From an uncultured Sulfurimonas sp. (GTDB taxonomy: Bacteria; Campylobacterota; Campylobacteria; Campylobacterales; Sulfurimonadaceae), in assembly GCF_963662755.1 (NCBI RefSeq), contig NZ_OY759725.1:2245781-2309780 (forward strand): DNA of 64,000 bases, written 5' to 3'. This document shows, one piece after another, positions 17,209-26,334 of the stretch. The position numbers and the translations under genes are program-made. A model generated the notes under the pieces. It did not search any database, was not told the DNA's origin, and was given only the letters and a program-made list of their open reading frames with translations. Each line of letters starts with the position of its first letter. Position 1 is the first letter of the stretch.

Positions 17209-18108
17209 TTATCCTTCGTATATATCTTCTAAGTCATTAATATCAGAATCATCATAAGGATCCATATGTATGAGAATATGAGTATTTTTACCTTCAAATA
17301 GATTTTTGATTTTAGCTTCTATTTTATCTGCTATTAGGTGAGCATCATATAGTGAGATGCTAACAATAAATACTGTATGTACAGATACAAATATATGCGA
17401 ACCAGACTCTCTAGTTTTAAGATAATGGTAATCTGTAATACCTGTGTCATTTTCTAAAATATCTTTTATTTTTTGTATGTCTTCTTCAGGAAGGGCAGCA
17501 TCTAGAAGCATTAAAACTCCTTCTTTAATTATTGGAATAGCAGAATAAATCATAAAAATAGCAATACCAACACCTAAAATAGGATCTATTAATTGTTCGC
17601 CTGTCATAGATATAAGAGCTAAAGCCATAAGGACAGCACCATTTGAGTAAAGGTCTGTTTTGTAGTGAAGAGCATCTGCTTTTATAACCATATTTTGAGT
17701 TTTTTTAGCTACATAATTTAAAAACATTACAAGAAGCATAGTAATTACAAGAGATGCAGACATTACCCAGATGCTACTAGCCATAAACTCCATATTTCTT
17801 GGATGTGCAATTTTAACTAATGCTTCATAGAGTATAAATAGAGCTGACAAAGATATCACTGTTCCCTCTACAACGGCAGCTAGTGGTTCAATCTTGCTTC
17901 GTCCATAATTAAACTGCTCATCTGGATTTTTCTCAGCAGTATTTAGTGCAAAGTAGTTAAAAAGTGAAACAGTAAGGTCTAAAAAACTATCAATTGCAGA
18001 TGCTAAAACAGCGATAGAACCACTTAAAACACCAACTGTCATTTTCATCAAGACTAAGATTCCTGCAACTGAGGTAGATACAACCGTAGCTTTTTTTTCC
18101 AAACGCAT
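17209..18108 (-). CDS. Cation diffusion facilitator family metal exporter
   Basis: A 299-residue inner-membrane antiporter with six predicted membrane helices and a C-terminal cytoplasmic domain. Metal site residues are visible: a DSFLD pair in helix II (SAIDSFLDL) and HYKTD in helix V, the D..D/H..D pattern of FieF-type zinc/iron exporters. The C-terminal part has the usual His-containing motifs (HIFVSVHTVF, HILIHMDP). It likely exports Zn or Fe; the selectivity cannot be set from sequence alone. The gene starts a two-gene minus-strand unit with the CinA-like gene. Confidence 0.92.
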   Translation of the reverse strand: MRLEKKATVVSTSVAGILVLMKMTVGVLSGSIAVLASAIDSFLDLTVSLFNYFALNTAEKNPDEQFNYGRSKIEPLAAVVEGTVISLSALFILYEALVKIAHPRNMEFMASSIWVMSASLVITMLLVMFLNYVAKKTQNMVIKADALHYKTDLYSNGAVLMALALISMTGEQLIDPILGVGIAIFMIYSAIPIIKEGVLMLLDAALPEEDIQKIKDILENDTGITDYHYLKTRESGSHIFVSVHTVFIVSISLYDAHLIADKIEAKIKNLFEGKNTHILIHMDPYDDSDINDLEDIYEG

Positions 18109-18145
18109 AAATATATTCCTTAAAATTCGATGTATAATTTTTTGG

Positions 18146-18151
18146 TATAAT
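18146..18151 (+). promoter_or_regulatory. Likely -10 box upstream of cmoB
   Basis: A consensus TATAAT lies 32 bp before the cmoB start in a divergent intergenic region of about 75 bp. Campylobacterota sigma-70 promoters usually have a strong -10 and a weak, T-rich -35 region, as here. Confidence 0.5.
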
Positions 18152-18182
18152 TATAATCAAATTTGCTTAGATAAAGAATAAA

Positions 18183-19082
18183 ATGAACCTAGAAGAGTTA
18201 AGAAAAGAAAGACAAAAGTGGATGACTTGGAAAAATATCAAGCCACTTAGAGAGGCACTAGAGTCTCTCGAAGATGGCTTGTTTGAGATTGAACTTTCTG
18301 ATGTAGTTAAAATTAGTGGTGATGCTAAACAAAACGTAGAAAATACAGCTAGAATGATGATGCCTTGGAGAAAAGGTCCTTTTGAGATTTTTGATACATA
18401 TATAGATGCTGAGTGGAAGAGTAATATAAAATATAATCTTTTAAGAAAGCATTTTAATTTAAAAGATAAAAGAGTTGCCGATATAGGTTGTAATAATGGT
18501 TATTATCTCTTTAGGATGCAAGAAGATGCTCCAAAATCTTTAGTTGGTTTTGATCCATCTCCTCTATATAAAACTCAGTTTGATTTTATAAACCATTTTG
18601 TAAAAAGTGATATAGTCTATGAGTTGTTAGGTGTTGAGCATCTAGAGTTTTATGAAGAGAAGTTTGATACTATATTTTGTCTTGGAGTTTTATATCACAG
18701 AAGTGACCCTGTAGCGATGTTAAAATCACTTTTTCGTGGACTAGATGCTGAAGGTGAAGTTATACTTGATACTTTTTATATTGAGGGTGATGATGAGATG
18801 GCATTGTGTCCAAAATCATCATATTCAAAAATACCAAATATATATTTTGTTCCTACTATATCAGCTTTGAAAAATTGGTGTTTAAGAGCTGGATTTGGTA
18901 CTTTTGAAGTTTTAGAAACTTCTGTTACAGATGCAAAAGAGCAGAGAAAAACTTCTTGGATAGAGGGTCAATCTTTGGAAGACTTTTTAGATCCTGAGGA
19001 TGATACAAAAACAGTAGAAGGATATCCGGCTCCTGCAAGAGTTTATGTAAAACTTACAAAATTAAGGAATGAAAAAGTATGA
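18183..19082 (+). CDS. cmoB: tRNA U34 carboxymethyltransferase CmoB
   Basis: A 299-residue enzyme that uses carboxy-SAM to modify 5-hydroxyuridine at the wobble position of tRNAs. It has the CmoB N-terminal segment ([19 protein letters not shown]), a SAM-binding fold with [16 protein letters not shown] and [10 protein letters not shown], and the C-terminal [20 protein letters not shown] region ([16 protein letters not shown]). E. coli CmoB is slightly longer at the N-terminus. The carboxy-SAM maker CmoA is not in the window. The gene overlaps a thioesterase gene by 4 bp. Confidence 0.94.
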   Translation: MNLEELRKERQKWMTWKNIKPLREALESLEDGLFEIELSDVVKISGDAKQNVENTARMMMPWRKGPFEIFDTYIDAEWKSNIKYNLLRKHFNLKDKRVADIGCNNGYYLFRMQEDAPKSLVGFDPSPLYKTQFDFINHFVKSDIVYELLGVEHLEFYEEKFDTIFCLGVLYHRSDPVAMLKSLFRGLDAEGEVILDTFYIEGDDEMALCPKSSYSKIPNIYFVPTISALKNWCLRAGFGTFEVLETSVTDAKEQRKTSWIEGQSLEDFLDPEDDTKTVEGYPAPARVYVKLTKLRNEKV

Positions 19083-19561
19083 GTAAAAAAGATGATATAG
19101 ATGATAAAGAGTTAGAACTTGATGATTATAGAGATGATGAAGAGGATTTAGTACTATTAACAACTCATGAACATATAAATCGTGGTCTTAGTGGCGAGTT
19201 GTTAAAGTTAGAGCGAGGTTATGTTGAGTTAAGACTTACAACTATTTCAGAAATGGTTGCTGATGATCAAGGTCTTATTCATGGTGGTTTTATATTTAGT
19301 GCAGCTGATTTTGCCGCTATGGCTGCTGTAAATGAAAAAAATGTAGTTTTAGTAGCAAGTGATTGTCAGTTTTTATCTCCTGTAAAATTTGGCGATGAAG
19401 TAAATTTTGTAGCAAGAGTTAGACACAAAGAGGGTAGAAAAAGAAATGTTTATGTTGAGGGGCATGTACTTGATATTAAAGTTTTTGAAGGTGAATTTAA
19501 AACAGTTATAACAGAAAGACATGTCTTAAAGTTAAAACTTCTTGATTCAAAAGAAGAATAA
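19079..19561 (+). CDS. Hotdog-fold thioesterase (PaaI-like)
   Basis: A 160-residue protein with an acidic N-terminal extension (about 1-25) and a hotdog domain recognised by [21 protein letters not shown], the helix-turn typical of PaaI/YbgC-like acyl-CoA thioesterases. The acyl substrate is unknown. It overlaps cmoB by 4 bp (ATGA), and such a cmoB-linked thioesterase is a neighbour without evident pathway connection. Confidence 0.85.
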   Translation: MSKKDDIDDKELELDDYRDDEEDLVLLTTHEHINRGLSGELLKLERGYVELRLTTISEMVADDQGLIHGGFIFSAADFAAMAAVNEKNVVLVASDCQFLSPVKFGDEVNFVARVRHKEGRKRNVYVEGHVLDIKVFEGEFKTVITERHVLKLKLLDSKEE

Positions 19562-19586
19562 GAACAAAGTAAATATACATATGTTC

Positions 19587-20183
19587 TTATCTTTTAGCAG
19601 TTAATAAAAATACTCCAAAATCTTTGTGAGGTTTGTTTATAATATTTATATTTTTAAAAGAAACTTCGCTAAAGCCCGCATCTAGTACAATTTTACACAA
19701 GATATCTTCGTTAAAACCAAAATGAAAAACACCTGTATTGTCTGAGTGAAAAGTTCCATCTTCACTCTCTAAATCAGCTATTGCTATAAAACCATTTTCA
19801 TGAATATTTTTATATATAGTTTCAAAAAAAGCTTTTAAATCTTCTACATGATGAAGAGTCATAGAACTCACCAAACCATTGAACTTTTTTTCTAGTGGCG
19901 ATTTAATAATATCTTGACAAAAGGTGTCAATACTAAGCTCCTTAGTGTTTTTTGCTTTTAATTTTTCTAGCATATTTGAAGATGTATCTACGCCATAAAC
20001 TTTTTTTACCTTTGTAGCTATATCAAAACCTAAGAGTCCTGTACCAACTCCAAAGTCTAAAATCTCCATTTCTTTATGAAGTTGTATCTCTTTGTTTATC
20101 GCATCTGCAATTTTTTTAGCACCAGCGACTCTGATGCTACCTTGATCCCACTCTTTCGCTCTATCTTTAAAATGATCTTGCAT
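19587..20183 (-). CDS. Class I SAM-dependent methyltransferase
   Basis: I choose the ATG at 20183 (198 residues, MQDHFKDRAKEWD) because it makes a TAATG overlap with the upstream hydrolase gene; the TTG at 20201 is the alternative. The SAM site is ILDFGVGTGLLGFDIA with the acidic residue in YGVDTSSNML, and SMTLHHVEDL follows at the fourth strand, as in UbiE/Methyltransf_11-like enzymes. The methyl acceptor is unknown. Confidence 0.85.
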   Translation of the reverse strand: MQDHFKDRAKEWDQGSIRVAGAKKIADAINKEIQLHKEMEILDFGVGTGLLGFDIATKVKKVYGVDTSSNMLEKLKAKNTKELSIDTFCQDIIKSPLEKKFNGLVSSMTLHHVEDLKAFFETIYKNIHENGFIAIADLESEDGTFHSDNTGVFHFGFNEDILCKIVLDAGFSEVSFKNINIINKPHKDFGVFLLTAKR

Positions 20184-20776
20184 TATAGTTGTCCTATCCA
20201 ATAATCTGCATATTGTTGTTCTTGTTTTATAGTTGTTGTTCCACCATGTCCAGGATAAAGAGTTTTATCGTAGTCTATCTTTTTAAATCTCTCTAGTGAA
20301 TCTTTCATATCTTTTGGAGATGAGTATGGAAAATCTGTTCGCCCAATAGATCGCTCAAATAAAAAATCGCCACTAAACATCGCATCTCCAATCTCTATCA
20401 TAGAACAACCTGGACAGTGACCAGGAAAGTGATGAAATTTTACTTTTACTCCATCAAAATCAAACTCTTGATTTGGTTTGACTTCTACATCTGGAGTAGA
20501 TGGTGGAAGTTCTGGCATCCAAGAACTTTGAGAGAGTAACATTACGTCATCTTTTGGAGTATAAAGAGGGATTTTTAATTTTTTTTGAAGTTCTGCATTT
20601 GACCAAACATGATCAAAATGTCCATGTGTATTGAAAATTGCAACTGGGTTTGTAACATTACTTTCTACCCAAGAAGTTGCATCTACACCAGGATCTATAA
20701 TGAAGTCTTTTGCATCTACGGTGACTATGTAACAGTTTGTTTGATAAGCACCCATAGCTTTAACTTTTATCTGCAT
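20183..20776 (-). CDS. Metallo-beta-lactamase-fold hydrolase, glyoxalase II-like
   Basis: Start placed at the ATG at 20776 (197 residues, MQIKVKAMGAYQ), which has AAGAGA upstream; the longer frame begins 21 codons earlier without support. The metal site is HGHFDHVW, HHFPGHCPG, SGDFLFERSIGRTD and YPGHGGTTT, the full glyoxalase II/YcbL pattern. Probably hydrolyses a thioester such as S-lactoylglutathione or an analogue; the real substrate is not known. Confidence 0.9.
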   Translation of the reverse strand: MQIKVKAMGAYQTNCYIVTVDAKDFIIDPGVDATSWVESNVTNPVAIFNTHGHFDHVWSNAELQKKLKIPLYTPKDDVMLLSQSSWMPELPPSTPDVEVKPNQEFDFDGVKVKFHHFPGHCPGCSMIEIGDAMFSGDFLFERSIGRTDFPYSSPKDMKDSLERFKKIDYDKTLYPGHGGTTTIKQEQQYADYWIGQL

Positions 20777-20907
20777 TGTTATCTCTTTTTTATTGGATTG
20801 TAACAAAAGTATATAAATATTAAAACTATATTTATCCAAATGAGATTTGTTACAAAAATAAGATATAATATTTTTTGTTAAAGATTTTTAAAGGTTCACT
20901 GAAATAT

Positions 20908-21714
20908 ATGAGTAAATACGCACAAATATCAGACTTTTTAGAACGATTTTTAGATAATGAAATTCGTAAAACTGGTATAAAAAAGGTTGTAGTAGGTTTA
21001 AGTGGTGGTTTAGATTCTGCTGTCGTTGCAGTCTTGGCTCACAAAGCTTTTAAAGATGATTTGTTATGTGTAAAAATGCCCTCACATTACTCTTCACAAA
21101 GTTCACTTGATGATGCAGATGCTCTTTGTAGAGATTTTTCGATGCGAAGTATTACAGTTTCCATAGAACCTATGCTAAGTGCATATGAAAAGTTAAATCC
21201 AGATATGGATAATCTAAGAAAAGGAAACTTCTCTTCTCGCATGAGAATGTCAACAATTTTTGATATATCAGCAAAAGAAAATGCTTTAGTTTTGGGAACA
21301 AGCAATAAAAGTGAGTTAATGCTAGGTTATGGTACTCTTTATGGAGATTTATCAAGTGCAGTGAATCCAATAGGTGATTTATACAAAAGTGAAGTTTATG
21401 AGTTAGCAGAGTATTTAGGTGTAACTAAAAGTATAATTGAAAAAGCTCCATCAGCTGATCTTTGGGATGGACAAAGTGATGAAGAAGATTTAGGTTACAC
21501 ATATGCACAGCTAGATGCCGCTTTAAAACTATATGTTGAAGATAGATTAACTAAAGAACAAATAGTTGAAAAAGGAATAGATGCACAGATGTTGGATATG
21601 ATAATAGGAAGAATCTTTCGTAATCACTTTAAAAGAAAGATGCCAGTTATTGCAAAGCTAACATCAAGAACTATAAATCATGATTTTAACTATCCAAGAG
21701 ATATAACTTTATAG
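20908..21714 (+). CDS. nadE: NAD+ synthetase
   Basis: I take the ATG at 20908 (268 residues, MSKYAQISDFL); a TTG 33 bp upstream is possible but adds nothing conserved. The PP-loop SGGLDSA near residue 33 binds ATP, and LGTSNKSELMLGYGTLYGD and PSADLWDGQSDE are NadE signatures. No glutaminase domain is fused, so it is the ammonia-dependent form. It completes NAD synthesis from deamido-NAD. Confidence 0.95.
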   Translation: MSKYAQISDFLERFLDNEIRKTGIKKVVVGLSGGLDSAVVAVLAHKAFKDDLLCVKMPSHYSSQSSLDDADALCRDFSMRSITVSIEPMLSAYEKLNPDMDNLRKGNFSSRMRMSTIFDISAKENALVLGTSNKSELMLGYGTLYGDLSSAVNPIGDLYKSEVYELAEYLGVTKSIIEKAPSADLWDGQSDEEDLGYTYAQLDAALKLYVEDRLTKEQIVEKGIDAQMLDMIIGRIFRNHFKRKMPVIAKLTSRTINHDFNYPRDITL

Positions 21715-21745
21715 ACCTACAAAGAAATAAAATTAAGGAAAACAG

Positions 21746-22867
21746 ATGAAAATACCGTTTTGTAAATATGAAAGTGCAAGAGAAGAACATAGTAATGTAG
21801 CAGATGTTTTAGATGCTGAAGATTTAAATCAAGTAGCTAAGTTAGAAGATGAGTTTGCATCTTATGTTGGAGCGAAGTATGCTTTAGCAACTTCTCATGG
21901 TACTTCAGCATTGCATCTTGCTATGCTCGCACTTGATCTTAAACGTGGTGATAAAGTGATTTGTTCTGTAAATGCTTATCCAAATGTTCCAGAGGTTGTT
22001 CGTCACTTTGACGCAGAACCTGTTTTTATAGATATTGAACCAAAAAACTACAATATTAATCTTGACTCTCTTGAGGCTTACTTAGAAGACAATCAGTCTA
22101 AAAAACTAAAAGCTGTAATAGTTACCCATGTAGCTGGAACTACTGTTGATTTAGAGAGACTATACTCTATTGCTAAGATATATGATGTAAAAATAGTTGA
22201 AGATGCTAGTGAAGCACTAGGTGCTACGTATAAAAATGCAAAGATTGGCTCAACTGGTGGAGATATTACCTGTTTTAATTTTTCTGCACATTTAAAGAAA
22301 AATGTTTGTAATGGCGGTATGTTAGTAACAGATGATGATGAAATTATGCAACGTGCAAAACTTCTTAGCAACCATGCTATAACAAGAGATGAAGACTCTT
22401 TGGAGTATATATATGATGTTGTAGATATTGGTAATGATTACTCTATGGGAGAGTTAGATGCTGCATATATTAGAGCTCAGATAATTAAACAAGATAAAAA
22501 TATACAAAGACAACAAGAGATAGCTCAAATGTATAGTGAATCTTTAAAGACAACTGAGCATATCACTATTCCAGATATGAGCAATGATGAACATCCTTTT
22601 TCTTTATACATCATTAAAGTAGATAAAAATCGTGACTCTTTTGCCCTAGAACTTAAAAAGACAGGTATAGAGTGTGGACTTCACTATATACCTTTGCATC
22701 TTTTGACGTATTACAAATCTAAATATGCATTAAAGATAAATAATTTTCCTGTAGCACTTAAGAGTTATCAACAAGTTTTATCTCTTCCTATTTACGCTAA
22801 TATGGAAGATAAAGATGTAAATTTTGTTTGTGATAAAATTAAAGAAATAGCTAAAACGAGAGTTTAA
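21746..22867 (+). CDS. DegT/DnrJ/EryC1-family PLP aminotransferase
   Basis: A 373-residue PLP enzyme. Evidence: SHGTSALHLAMLAL (phosphate loop), VEDASEALGATY (Asp holding the pyridine nitrogen) and FNFSAHLKKNVCNGGML (PLP lysine). This family makes amino sugars or uses them for glycans. It lies 31 bp after nadE and 4 bp before lpxK. A role in lipopolysaccharide or glycan sugar synthesis is a fair inference from lpxK, but no other sugar gene is near. Confidence 0.9.
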   Translation: MKIPFCKYESAREEHSNVADVLDAEDLNQVAKLEDEFASYVGAKYALATSHGTSALHLAMLALDLKRGDKVICSVNAYPNVPEVVRHFDAEPVFIDIEPKNYNINLDSLEAYLEDNQSKKLKAVIVTHVAGTTVDLERLYSIAKIYDVKIVEDASEALGATYKNAKIGSTGGDITCFNFSAHLKKNVCNGGMLVTDDDEIMQRAKLLSNHAITRDEDSLEYIYDVVDIGNDYSMGELDAAYIRAQIIKQDKNIQRQQEIAQMYSESLKTTEHITIPDMSNDEHPFSLYIIKVDKNRDSFALELKKTGIECGLHYIPLHLLTYYKSKYALKINNFPVALKSYQQVLSLPIYANMEDKDVNFVCDKIKEIAKTRV

Positions 22868-22871
22868 AAAT

Positions 22872-23780
22872 TTGAAAAAAAGTTTAGTTTTTTGGATTGA
22901 AGAGTATTTTTATAATCCTAATTTTTTCCAAAAAACACTCTCTTTTTTACTTCTTCCACTTAGTTGGATCTACTGTTTTATAATGTACATTCGATTTAAA
23001 ACTAAAACCCCAAAAGATTTTGATGTAGATATAGTTAGTGTTGGAAACTTAAGTGTGGGCGGAAGTGGAAAGACACCTCTTGTTACGGCTCTTGCATCTA
23101 AGTATAAAGATGTTGCAGTTGTTCTTCGTGGTTATGGTCGCAACAGTAGTGGTTTATATGTTGTAAAAGACAAAGAGAAGATTTTGTGTGATGTAGATAT
23201 AAGTGGTGATGAAGCTATGATATATGCTCACAAACTTCCAAATGCCATAGTCATAGTGAGTGAAGATAGACATAAAGGAATACTCCAAGCTAAGGAGATG
23301 GGTGCTAAGCTAATCTTTTTAGATGACGCTTATTCTAAACATGATATAAAAAAACTTGATTTGCTTATAGATGTAAAAACAAAAAATAGTAGATGCTTAC
23401 CATCAGGGGCGTTTAGAGAGAGACTTTGGTTTGCTAAAGAAGCAGTTCTACTTCAAGAAGAAAAAGATTTTACAAGAGTGGTTGAACTTAAAAATAAAAG
23501 TGCTAGAATGTCACTCGTTACAGCAATAGCTAGACCGTCAAGACTTGATGAGTTTTTGCCAGAAGTTTTAAGTAAAAATTATTTTGAAGATCATCACTCA
23601 TATACTAAAGAAGAGTTAGAAAAGATTTTAAAAAAAGATAGTTCGGACTCACTTTTACTCACTTATAAAGATTTTGTAAAAGTTGAATCATTTAAACTTC
23701 CCATATCACTGCTAGATTTGGATGTAAAAGTAAATGAAAAAGTATTTACTACAATTGACAATTATAGGAAAAAAGATTGA
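22872..23780 (+). CDS. lpxK: Tetraacyldisaccharide 4'-kinase LpxK
   Basis: A 302-residue inner-membrane kinase that phosphorylates the lipid A precursor. An N-terminal membrane helix (about 22-42) precedes the P-loop SVGNLSVGGSGKTPLV near residue 57; RGYGRN and GDEAMIYA are LpxK motifs, and LDDAYSKHDI is the catalytic DDxxQH-like segment (here DDAYSKH). The start is TTG, 5 nt after the aminotransferase stop. The end overlaps argB by 4 bp. Confidence 0.92.
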   Translation: MKKSLVFWIEEYFYNPNFFQKTLSFLLLPLSWIYCFIMYIRFKTKTPKDFDVDIVSVGNLSVGGSGKTPLVTALASKYKDVAVVLRGYGRNSSGLYVVKDKEKILCDVDISGDEAMIYAHKLPNAIVIVSEDRHKGILQAKEMGAKLIFLDDAYSKHDIKKLDLLIDVKTKNSRCLPSGAFRERLWFAKEAVLLQEEKDFTRVVELKNKSARMSLVTAIARPSRLDEFLPEVLSKNYFEDHHSYTKEELEKILKKDSSDSLLLTYKDFVKVESFKLPISLLDLDVKVNEKVFTTIDNYRKKD

Positions 23781-24628
23781 AAAAGAAAATAGAAACAGTT
23801 AAAACACTCCTTGATGCCTTACCATTTATAAAAGAGTTTAGAAATGAAATCGTAGTTATTAAGTATGGCGGTTCAGCTCAAACTTCAGCCGAGTTAAAAG
23901 AAAAATTTGCAGAAGATATCTTGCTTATGTATCTTGTTGGAATTAAACCTGTCATAGTTCATGGTGGAGGTTCAAAGATAACAGAGATGCTAGATGCTCT
24001 AAATATCGAGACGAAATTTATAGAAGGTCAAAGAGTTACAACTAAAGAAGTCATACGCATAGCTGAAATGATTTTAAGTGGTGAAATAAACAAAGAGATT
24101 GTCTCTCTTTTGAACTCTCATGGTGCTAAAGCAATTGGCGTAAGTGGTAAAGATGCTCATTTTATAACAGCAAAAGCAAAAGATTTTGCAAAATGGGGTT
24201 TAACAGGAAATATTACGGATGTTAAACCTGATGTTATATCAAAACTTATAGCAGATAAGTTTGTTCCTGTAATTGCGCCAATTGCAGCAGGTAAAGAGAT
24301 GGGTCATCCAGGATTTAATATAAATGCAGACCTTTGTGCATCTTATGTAGCAAAAGCTATAGGTGCGAACAAAATTATCTTTTTAACAGATACTCCCGGT
24401 GTTCTTAACAATGAAAAAGAACTTTTAGCTACTTTAACAAAAGATGATATTGAAGCTTTAAAAGCAGATGGAACTATTCATGGTGGTATGGTACCAAAGG
24501 TAGATGCATGTATAGAAGCTATCGATGGTGGTGTTAATAAAGCACATATTATTGATGGTAGATTAGAGCATTCTATGTTACTAGAGCTTTTTACATCAGA
24601 GGGTGTTGGTACTCAAATTATTAAATAG
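23777..24628 (+). CDS. argB: Acetylglutamate kinase
   Basis: A 283-residue amino-acid kinase, second step of arginine synthesis. VIKYGGSAQ holds the nucleotide loop, VHGGGSKI the substrate loop, and GHPGFNINAD the N-acetylglutamate site. The start is TTG, overlapping the lpxK stop by 4 bp (TTGA). Another arginine gene, argH, lies 9 kb further on, so the pathway is dispersed. Confidence 0.95.
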   Translation: MKKKIETVKTLLDALPFIKEFRNEIVVIKYGGSAQTSAELKEKFAEDILLMYLVGIKPVIVHGGGSKITEMLDALNIETKFIEGQRVTTKEVIRIAEMILSGEINKEIVSLLNSHGAKAIGVSGKDAHFITAKAKDFAKWGLTGNITDVKPDVISKLIADKFVPVIAPIAAGKEMGHPGFNINADLCASYVAKAIGANKIIFLTDTPGVLNNEKELLATLTKDDIEALKADGTIHGGMVPKVDACIEAIDGGVNKAHIIDGRLEHSMLLELFTSEGVGTQIIK

Positions 24629-24657
24629 TTAATAAATGATGTGTATAATCAACAATT

Positions 24658-24695
24658 CAACTCTCAAAAAACTTTTTTGCAGTTTTAGAGAGTTG
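24658..24695. terminator. Stem-loop between argB and the DUF2018 gene
   Basis: CAACTCTC pairs with GAGAGTTG (8 bp), and inside it AAAAC pairs with GTTTT, giving a long two-part hairpin 30 bp after argB. The 3' side lacks a long T-run. It is likely a partial terminator or processing site separating argB from the next operon. Confidence 0.5.
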
Positions 24696-24723
24696 TGTTA
24701 TATTAGGTTAAAGGAATAAGCAT

Positions 24724-25014
24724 ATGTCAAAATATAGTGCACTTTTTGAAGATGAAGATGATGTATTTTTAGGTTCTCCAGTTAGCAAATTAATGGATAT
24801 TATTTTTAATGCCAACAATGATGTTGTTAGATTTGATTTGGAAAATTTTATGAGAAGAAGAGCAGCATTGGAAATGGTTTTAGAAGAGAAACTTGGTGAA
24901 GACTATGGTAGAGAAGTTGATATGTTTATGGTTGAGAATCGTGAGGCTGTTGAGAGTAAAACTAAGAGCTTAAGTATTGAGTTGATGGGTGAGATAGTTT
25001 CAAAAAGTGAATAA
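24724..25014 (+). CDS. DUF2018-family small protein
   Basis: A 96-residue, mostly helical, acidic protein. GSPVSKLMDIIFNANND, the long Arg/Glu helix after it and the closing SIELMGEIVS segment fit DUF2018 (PF09442), a Campylobacterota-specific family whose Helicobacter member HP0242 is a small intertwined, knotted helical dimer. Function is unknown. The gene heads the isoprenoid/haem operon, with 5 bp to the next gene. Confidence 0.75.
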   Translation: MSKYSALFEDEDDVFLGSPVSKLMDIIFNANNDVVRFDLENFMRRRAALEMVLEEKLGEDYGREVDMFMVENREAVESKTKSLSIELMGEIVSKSE

Positions 25015-25019
25015 CTAAA

Positions 25020-25436
25020 GTGAAACTTTTTTTACAAGTATTTGTCTTTTTAACATTTGTTCTTTGTATTGCATCTGCGGATGAATATAGAGATGTAAGA
25101 ACAATTATTCTTAAAAAGGATGAACAAAAGAAAATTCTTGTAAAATACGAAGACATTACAAAACTTTTTAAATTTAGGTGGACACTTTATAAAAATGAGG
25201 GATTGATTATTCATCGCTCGTATGATAGAGTGATTGCACAAAATATATTGTATCTAAGAGAAAAAAATCGTAGTTTTAGGTTTGAATTAAGACCTAGAGG
25301 TAGTAATCGATTTAATGCTCCATATATATTGGTGAAATTTAAAGAGTTTAATTATGAAACAAGAGAAGCAACTTTTGAGCTTTTTTTGTTTGATAAAGAT
25401 TTAGAGATATTAGTAGAAGATTTGAATAATGGCTAG
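25020..25436 (+). CDS. Exported protein of unknown function
   Basis: A 138-residue protein starting at GTG, with a signal peptide (KLFLQVFVFLTFVLCIASA, cleavage before DEYRD). The mature part is rich in Arg, Lys, Phe and Tyr and predicted mainly beta (KILVKYEDI, FRFELRPRG, ATFELFLFD). I do not recognise a family. It sits 5 bp after the DUF2018 gene and 10 bp before the prenyl synthase gene, in a conserved housekeeping operon. Confidence 0.72.
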   Translation: MKLFLQVFVFLTFVLCIASADEYRDVRTIILKKDEQKKILVKYEDITKLFKFRWTLYKNEGLIIHRSYDRVIAQNILYLREKNRSFRFELRPRGSNRFNAPYILVKFKEFNYETREATFELFLFDKDLEILVEDLNNG

Positions 25437-25446
25437 AGAGGTGTGA

Positions 25447-26334
25447 ATGCAAAGAGTTGAGAGTGAGATAGCAAGATTGATAAAAGAAGTTGATTATGAT
25501 GAGGTTACTCGTCTTTTTAATACACTCTTAGGTGGTAAAAGACTCAGAGCAAAATTGATTTTAAAAATTGCTCCTAAACATGAACAAGCTCCTTTACTTG
25601 CTGCTATAGTTGAGCTTATACATGCAGCTAGCTTACTTCATGATGATGTTATAGATGAAGCACAAACTAGAAGAGGTGTAAGATCTGTAAATGCAACAGA
25701 TGGAAGTAAAACAGCTGTAATGCTTGGCGATATTTTATATTCTAAAGCTTTTACTGAACTTGTTTCTTTTGATCGAGATGTAGCAAAAGTAATAGCTGCA
25801 TCTGTTACTGCTCTATCTAAGGGTGAGATGCAAGATGTTAAAATGGCAAATGAATTCAATGAAGATGAAAACAAATATCTTGATATGCTCTATCTTAAAA
25901 CTGCTACACTTATTGAAGCTGCAGCTTTTGCATCTGCACTCTTAGCGGGCAAAGATGCTAAAATGTATGGCATCTACGGAAAAAATTTAGGACTTTCATT
26001 TCAAATCATAGATGATATTTTAGATATTACAGCTGATTCTAACACACTTGGAAAACCTGCAATGAACGATTTTGTAGAGGGTAAATGTACACTTCCTTAT
26101 ATTTATTTATATCAAAAATTAAATAATCAAGATAAAGAAAGATTGAAAAAATCACATGCTAAACACATAGATGAAGATGAAGTTTTTTGGATAAAACAAA
26201 AAATGCAAGAACACAAAAGTGTTGAGAGTTCCTTTGAACTTGCAAAAAAATTATCAGATGAAGCTATGCAAGCTGTTAAAGACGATAAAGAACTCATAGA
26301 AATATTACAAACAATGATAAAAAGAAGTTACTAA
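25447..26334 (+). CDS. Polyprenyl diphosphate synthase
   Basis: A 295-residue trans-prenyltransferase. The two aspartate-rich Mg sites are LLHDDVIDEAQTRRG (first DDxxD) and FQIIDDILDIT (second). GGKRLRAK at the start binds the isopentenyl diphosphate. Length of product (C15, C40 or longer) cannot be told with certainty; the residue pattern before the first motif suits a longer-chain quinone side-chain synthase. It shares its last base with the hemA start (TAATG). Confidence 0.93.
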   Translation: MQRVESEIARLIKEVDYDEVTRLFNTLLGGKRLRAKLILKIAPKHEQAPLLAAIVELIHAASLLHDDVIDEAQTRRGVRSVNATDGSKTAVMLGDILYSKAFTELVSFDRDVAKVIAASVTALSKGEMQDVKMANEFNEDENKYLDMLYLKTATLIEAAAFASALLAGKDAKMYGIYGKNLGLSFQIIDDILDITADSNTLGKPAMNDFVEGKCTLPYIYLYQKLNNQDKERLKKSHAKHIDEDEVFWIKQKMQEHKSVESSFELAKKLSDEAMQAVKDDKELIEILQTMIKRSY

